Origin: Euryarchaeota archaeon UBA287
GTDB taxonomy: Archaea > Thermoplasmatota > UBA186 > UBA287
Length of the DNA stretch: 9,038 nt
NCBI GenBank assembly: GCA_002495235.1
Contig: DAEG01000049.1
Location: forward strand, 1-9,038
Reading direction: 5' to 3'
Shown: piece by piece, positions 6,463 to 9,038 of the stretch
Numbering within the stretch: position 1 is the stretch's first letter
Layout: every line of letters starts with the position of its first letter
The notes under the pieces: generated by a model
The model's database searches: none
What the model saw: only the letters and a program-made list of their open reading frames with translations
Told to the model about the DNA's origin: nothing
Program-made: the position numbers and the translations under genes

Positions 6463-7641
6463 ATGGACAAGAGACTTTTGGAGGCGCTATTTGTGGCGGC
6501 ATTTCTTGTGCTGCCCATTGTGCATGCGCAGGATCGGGGGAGTGAATGGCTTTACATGGTGTACCTGGATGGCGATAACAACCTCGAGAGCTACGGAGTG
6601 AAGGATCTGAATGAGATGGAGCTCGGTCTCGCATCAAATTCGGGGGTCAAGGTGCTGGTTCTCTTCGATGGATACAGCGGAAGGTATATAGGACACAAGG
6701 GAGCCAAGATCTATGAAGTGGTCCACGACACTTCCGCATCTGCTGTCAAATCCAAGGTAGTGAATGACCTCGGAGAGGTTAACATGGGAGACCCGAGCAC
6801 ACTTACAGACTTCGTAGATTATTGCACATCCAACTATCCGGCATCAAAACATGCGCTGGTCCTGTGGAACCATGGCGCCGGGTGGAGGGAGCTAGAGGAG
6901 GAGAGGACCGACATCACGAAGGACGTGTGCTTTGATGACACGGACGGCGACCAGCTCTCGACTGAAGAGCTGTCCCAGGTATTGCCCCAGATCTCCGAGT
7001 CATGCGGTTCCTTGGATTTCCTTGGTTTTGATGCCTGTCTGATGCAGATGTTCGAGCTGGCCTATGAGTACTCTGACAGTGTTGAGGTCATGGCCGGTTC
7101 AGAGGAAACAGAGCCCGGGGATGGCTGGGATTACTCGTACATAATGAGCGAGCTATCGAGCGATCCTTCCATGGGTGCAGAGTCCCTCGGCAAGTTGGCA
7201 GTTGACGCCTATGCGGACTACTACGGCAGTGATAGCCAGGTCACATTCTCCGCGATAAGGGCCTCCGCGGTTCCGGAGCTTGCAAGCGCCGTCAGTGAGC
7301 TCTCAAGCGCACTCCTGAATGCCCTGCCGACTGAGCGCTCTGCGATATCCAGCGCGAGGAATGCGTCTCTGGAGTTTGCCTACTCTGATTACATAGACCT
7401 GTACAACTTTGCGGCCAACCTCAGGACACAGGACACAGCCGTGATGAGCGCCGCGGCCGGCGTGATGGATGCGGTAGACTCCTCCATGATCTCAGAGTGG
7501 CACAGCAGTGACTACGATGCGCACGGTGTGAGCATATGGTTCAACAGGACTTACCCGTCGCAGCAGTACATGGACAGGTACGAGAACCTCAGGGTCTCTG
7601 GGACAGGATGGCTTGACTTCCTGCTGGCTTACTACGGCTGA
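6463..7641 (+). CDS. Secreted clostripain-family (C11) cysteine peptidase
   Basis: A 392-residue protein with an N-terminal signal peptide (MDKR, hydrophobic core, probable cleavage after VHA at residue 22), so it should act outside the membrane. The mature part matches peptidase family C11: WLYMVYLDGDNNLESYGVKDLNEME near the start, catalytic His137 in LWNHGAGW, the DDTDGDQLSTEEL segment (158-170), and catalytic Cys192 in FLGFDACLMQM, followed by AGSEETEPGDGWDY. Characterised C11 enzymes cut after Arg or Lys and many self-process; whether this one does cannot be read from sequence. The C-terminal part (~250-392) is predicted helical and ends WLDFLLAYYG, with no membrane anchor and no PGF-type archaeosortase signal, so it is unlikely to be a substrate of the archaeosortase encoded upstream. 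It has its own promoter and is followed by a terminator. Confidence 0.9.
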   Translation: MDKRLLEALFVAAFLVLPIVHAQDRGSEWLYMVYLDGDNNLESYGVKDLNEMELGLASNSGVKVLVLFDGYSGRYIGHKGAKIYEVVHDTSASAVKSKVVNDLGEVNMGDPSTLTDFVDYCTSNYPASKHALVLWNHGAGWRELEEERTDITKDVCFDDTDGDQLSTEELSQVLPQISESCGSLDFLGFDACLMQMFELAYEYSDSVEVMAGSEETEPGDGWDYSYIMSELSSDPSMGAESLGKLAVDAYADYYGSDSQVTFSAIRASAVPELASAVSELSSALLNALPTERSAISSARNASLEFAYSDYIDLYNFAANLRTQDTAVMSAAAGVMDAVDSSMISEWHSSDYDAHGVSIWFNRTYPSQQYMDRYENLRVSGTGWLDFLLAYYG

Positions 7642-7670
7642 GCCGTAAGCCCCCTCTCTCTTTTATTTTT
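7626..7670 (+). terminator. Hairpin plus T-rich tract after the peptidase gene
   Basis: Two overlapping hairpins are possible: TACGGC-TGA-GCCGTA (7633-7647), whose loop is the stop codon itself, or a longer one pairing GGCTTAC (7626-7632) with GTAAGCC (7645-7651) around an inner GGC/GCC. A pyrimidine run with CTCTTTTATTTTT follows (7657-7670). Archaeal termination depends mainly on the T-tract, so this is a good candidate end for the peptidase mRNA. Confidence 0.65.
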
Positions 7671-7671
7671 G

Positions 7672-8140
7672 CCATTTGTGTTATGTTTTGGTCATTCTTA
7701 CAGACCTTATCTGGCGTTCTTTAGGCTGGTTCTCTCTGGGTTTTCGTGATGGCGGTTTATCGCGAGATCAGCTCTACACTCCTGTCAGCAGATCGTGCCG
7801 TTGTCCGTCAGGGTTGTATGCGGGTGCCCACGCAGTCTCTGAAGATTGGCGGGTAAAGGCGAGGCCGTAGTGTCGGCGTCTCGGACAAAAGCAGTCCAAA
7901 GATCTTGACAAAAACTGTTGCGCAGGCATCCTACTTATGCAAGGCGTCCAGACATTCTCCATGCGTGAAAAAACTGGATCTGCGCAACAATACGAATGAG
8001 ACTGATGTTCTCTGTGAGAAGAGAGTAGCTCTTTCGGGGCGCGTGCCAAACCATGCGCTCCAGATAGGCGCACAGACAGCCGCGTCTGCGCGTTCATGCG
8101 GAAAGACTAGCTGTGATCCCGTCCATAGGATATGCCCGGC
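7672..8140. other. Gene-free region rich in imperfect hairpins; candidate structured RNA
   Basis: No frame here gives a credible protein; the short open frames encode low-quality, Arg/Ser/Cys-rich sequence with no family resemblance. Several local stems are visible: 7744-7750 with 7759-7765 (one G-T pair); 7819-7824 with 7828-7834; 7860-7867 with 7874-7883 (2-nt bulge); 7916-7931 with 7976-7989 (14 pairs, 2-nt bulge); 8036-8044 with 8053-8061 (9 pairs, two G-T); 8068-8077 with 8084-8091 (8 pairs, 2-nt bulge). I looked for RNase P RNA (GAGGAAAGTCC-type core), SRP RNA (GGAAGG..AGCA tip), 5S rRNA, tRNA T-loops and box C/D motifs on both strands and found none. Strand is undetermined: the A/T-rich element at 8141-8156 could also fire leftward. 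It may be a new ncRNA, a decayed sequence, or plain spacer. Confidence 0.35.
7916..7989. repeat. Long imperfect inverted repeat (14 pairs, 44-nt loop)
   Basis: TGTTGCGCAG at 7916-7925 is the exact reverse complement of CTGCGCAACA at 7980-7989. After a 2-base bulge (7926-7927) pairing continues, ATCC 7928-7931 with GGAT 7976-7979. This is the strongest stem in the gene-free region. Confidence 0.6.
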
Positions 8141-8156
8141 TTTAAATTTATATATG
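8141..8156 (+). promoter_or_regulatory. A/T-rich promoter (TATA) of ppdK
   Basis: TTTAAATTTATATATG contains the TATA-like TTTATATA (8147-8154). Its centre predicts a start site near 8174-8178 and a short leader of about 8-12 bases before ATG 8186. The run is nearly symmetrical (TATATAAA reads on the other strand), so leftward transcription into the hairpin-rich region is also possible. Confidence 0.7.
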
Positions 8157-8176
8157 CATAAATCCTTTGCTTATCT

Positions 8177-8180
8177 GGTG
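8177..8180 (+). promoter_or_regulatory. Shine-Dalgarno site for ppdK
   Basis: GGTG, part of the archaeal GGAGGTGAT consensus, ends 5 bases before ATG 8186. With the TATA spacing this supports that ATG as the start. Confidence 0.55.
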
Positions 8181-8185
8181 TGAAA

Positions 8186-9038
8186 ATGGCGAAGTATGTG
8201 TACTACTTTGGTAAGAGTGGTGCTGAAGGGAGAGGAGACATGAAACCCCTGCTCGGAGGCAAGGGTGCAGGATTAGCAGAGATGACAAACATAGGCCTTC
8301 CAGTGCCGCCGGGATTCACGATAACAACGGAGGTGTGTGTCCACTATTACAAAAACAAAAAGTACCCCGATGGATTGAGAGAACAGGTGGAGGAGGCCCT
8401 TCGCAGGCTAGAGGGCGAGATGGGCCTGAGGTTCGGAGATAGGGAGAGTCCTCTGCTTGTATCAGTCCGCTCCGGCGCCAGGGTGAGCATGCCGGGAATG
8501 ATGGACACGATACTGAACGTCGGACTGAACGATGAGAGCGTGAACGGTCTCGCAAAGATGACAAACAACGAGCGCTTCGCATGGGACTCCTACAGAAGGC
8601 TGATCCAGATGTTCGGCAACGTCGTCCTTGGCATAGAGCATGAGAAGTTCGAGGAGATCCTGCAGAGCGTGAAGGACAGGAGAGGATTTAAATATGACAA
8701 TGAGCTGAACACAGAGGATCTCAGAGCGGTGGTAGAGGGCTACAAGGGGCTTGTCAAGAAAGCGTCGGGAAAGGATTTTCCGCAGGATCCAAAGGATCAG
8801 ATGTGGCTCGCCATAGAGGCGGTCTTCGGATCATGGGACAATCCGCGGGCGATAACATACCGGAAGGAGTACAGGATACCTGATGACTGGGGAACCGCTG
8901 CCACAGTGCAGACGATGGTCTTTGGGAATATGGGGTCGGACTCAGGCACCGGTGTGGGTTTCACAAGAAATCCATCCACAGGAGAAAAGAAGATATACGG
9001 GGAGTACCTGCTGAACGCTCAGGGCGAGGATGTCGTCG
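8186..9038 (+). CDS. ppdK: Pyruvate, phosphate dikinase, N-terminal part (runs off window)
   Basis: Interconverts pyruvate + ATP + phosphate with phosphoenolpyruvate + AMP + diphosphate, linking pyruvate to gluconeogenesis or glycolysis in the cytoplasm. 284 codons are visible with no stop, covering the nucleotide-binding (ATP-grasp) domain. Typical signatures: KYVYYFG at the start, LLGGKGAGLAEM (~22-33), GLPVPPGFTITTEVC, LLVSVRSGARVSMPGMMDTILNVGLND (~91-117), the AVFGSWDNPRAITYR segment (~212-226), and TAATVQTMVFGNMG followed by SGTGVGFTRNPSTGE and LLNAQGEDVV at the window end. The PEP-synthase-type and PPDK families share this domain, but the GGKGAGLAEM and MPGMMDTILN patterns fit PPDK. The swivelling phospho-His domain and the PEP-binding barrel lie beyond the window. 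Start ATG 8186 follows a GGTG site and a strong TATA box. Confidence 0.96.
   Translation, partial: MAKYVYYFGKSGAEGRGDMKPLLGGKGAGLAEMTNIGLPVPPGFTITTEVCVHYYKNKKYPDGLREQVEEALRRLEGEMGLRFGDRESPLLVSVRSGARVSMPGMMDTILNVGLNDESVNGLAKMTNNERFAWDSYRRLIQMFGNVVLGIEHEKFEEILQSVKDRRGFKYDNELNTEDLRAVVEGYKGLVKKASGKDFPQDPKDQMWLAIEAVFGSWDNPRAITYRKEYRIPDDWGTAATVQTMVFGNMGSDSGTGVGFTRNPSTGEKKIYGEYLLNAQGEDVV

Noticed and set aside
6937..6975. EF-hand or dockerin-like calcium loop in DDTDGDQLSTEEL of the peptidase
   Set aside because: The spacing of the acidic residues does not fit the EF-hand loop; this segment is a usual part of C11 peptidases between the His and Cys.
7590..7641. C-terminal PGF-CTERM-type sorting signal on the secreted peptidase, as substrate of the archaeosortase
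   Set aside because: The C-terminus (WLDFLLAYYG) has no PGF-type motif, transmembrane stretch or basic tail.
7884..7918. Short direct repeat GACAAAAGCAGT / GACAAAAACTGT
   Set aside because: Two mismatches in 12 bases, only two copies, in an A-rich stretch; likely chance. No CRISPR-like periodicity.
7774..8097. 107-residue open frame on the - strand in the gene-free region
   Set aside because: Rich in Arg, Ser, His and Cys with no regular secondary-structure pattern; likely a chance frame.
7672..8140. RNase P RNA or SRP RNA
   Set aside because: The universally conserved core sequences of both (GAGGAAAGTCC-like, and the SRP GGAAGG/AGCA tip) were not found on either strand. GCGGAAAGACTAGC near 8098 is only a superficial resemblance to the RNase P core.
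7905..8183. 92-residue open frame on the + strand before ppdK
   Set aside because: It would end just before the ppdK start, but it runs through the ppdK TATA box and several stems, has no ribosome-binding site, and its sequence does not look like a folded protein.

Overview
The window looks archaeal (Euryarchaeota, perhaps a Thermoplasmata or methanogen relative; lineage uncertain). Evidence: an archaeal-type EF-1A (with the NKMD G4 motif) followed by ribosomal protein S10, an archaeosortase joined to an archaetidylserine decarboxylase, TATA boxes at the spacing expected of archaeal promoters, few Shine-Dalgarno sites, and heavy use of AGG/AGA and ATA codons. Every recognisable gene is on the + strand. 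The window carries housekeeping genes mixed with less-studied ones; no mobile element or CRISPR array is visible.

Bases 1-2641 read as one operon: the 3' two-thirds or more of tuf (EF-1A), rps10, and a 444-residue protein whose start codon directly abuts the rps10 stop. This third protein is the highlight. Its N-terminal half is a multi-pass archaeosortase with a Cys-Arg-His triad, and its C-terminal half is a complete pyruvoyl-type archaetidylserine decarboxylase, including the Gly-Ser self-cleavage site. It physically links surface-protein C-terminal processing with synthesis of the aminolipid archaetidylethanolamine.

Bases 2642-7641 hold four genes, each with its own TATA-like box just upstream: an MgtA-type P-ATPase, a 78-residue protein of unknown function, an EF-1A/SelB-related protein whose GTPase motifs have decayed (a pseudo-GTPase), and a secreted clostripain-family (C11) cysteine peptidase. 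For the ATPase and the small protein, TATA spacing points to leaderless transcripts starting at in-frame GTG codons slightly downstream of the first ATG. The peptidase ATG sits 26 nt from its TATA centre, as expected for a leaderless mRNA.

Bases 7642-8185 have no credible gene. They begin with a hairpin plus T-rich terminator and then contain about 470 nt rich in imperfect hairpins, a candidate for an unrecognised structured RNA (not proven). A strong A/T-rich promoter follows, then the first 284 codons of pyruvate, phosphate dikinase (ppdK), which runs off the window.
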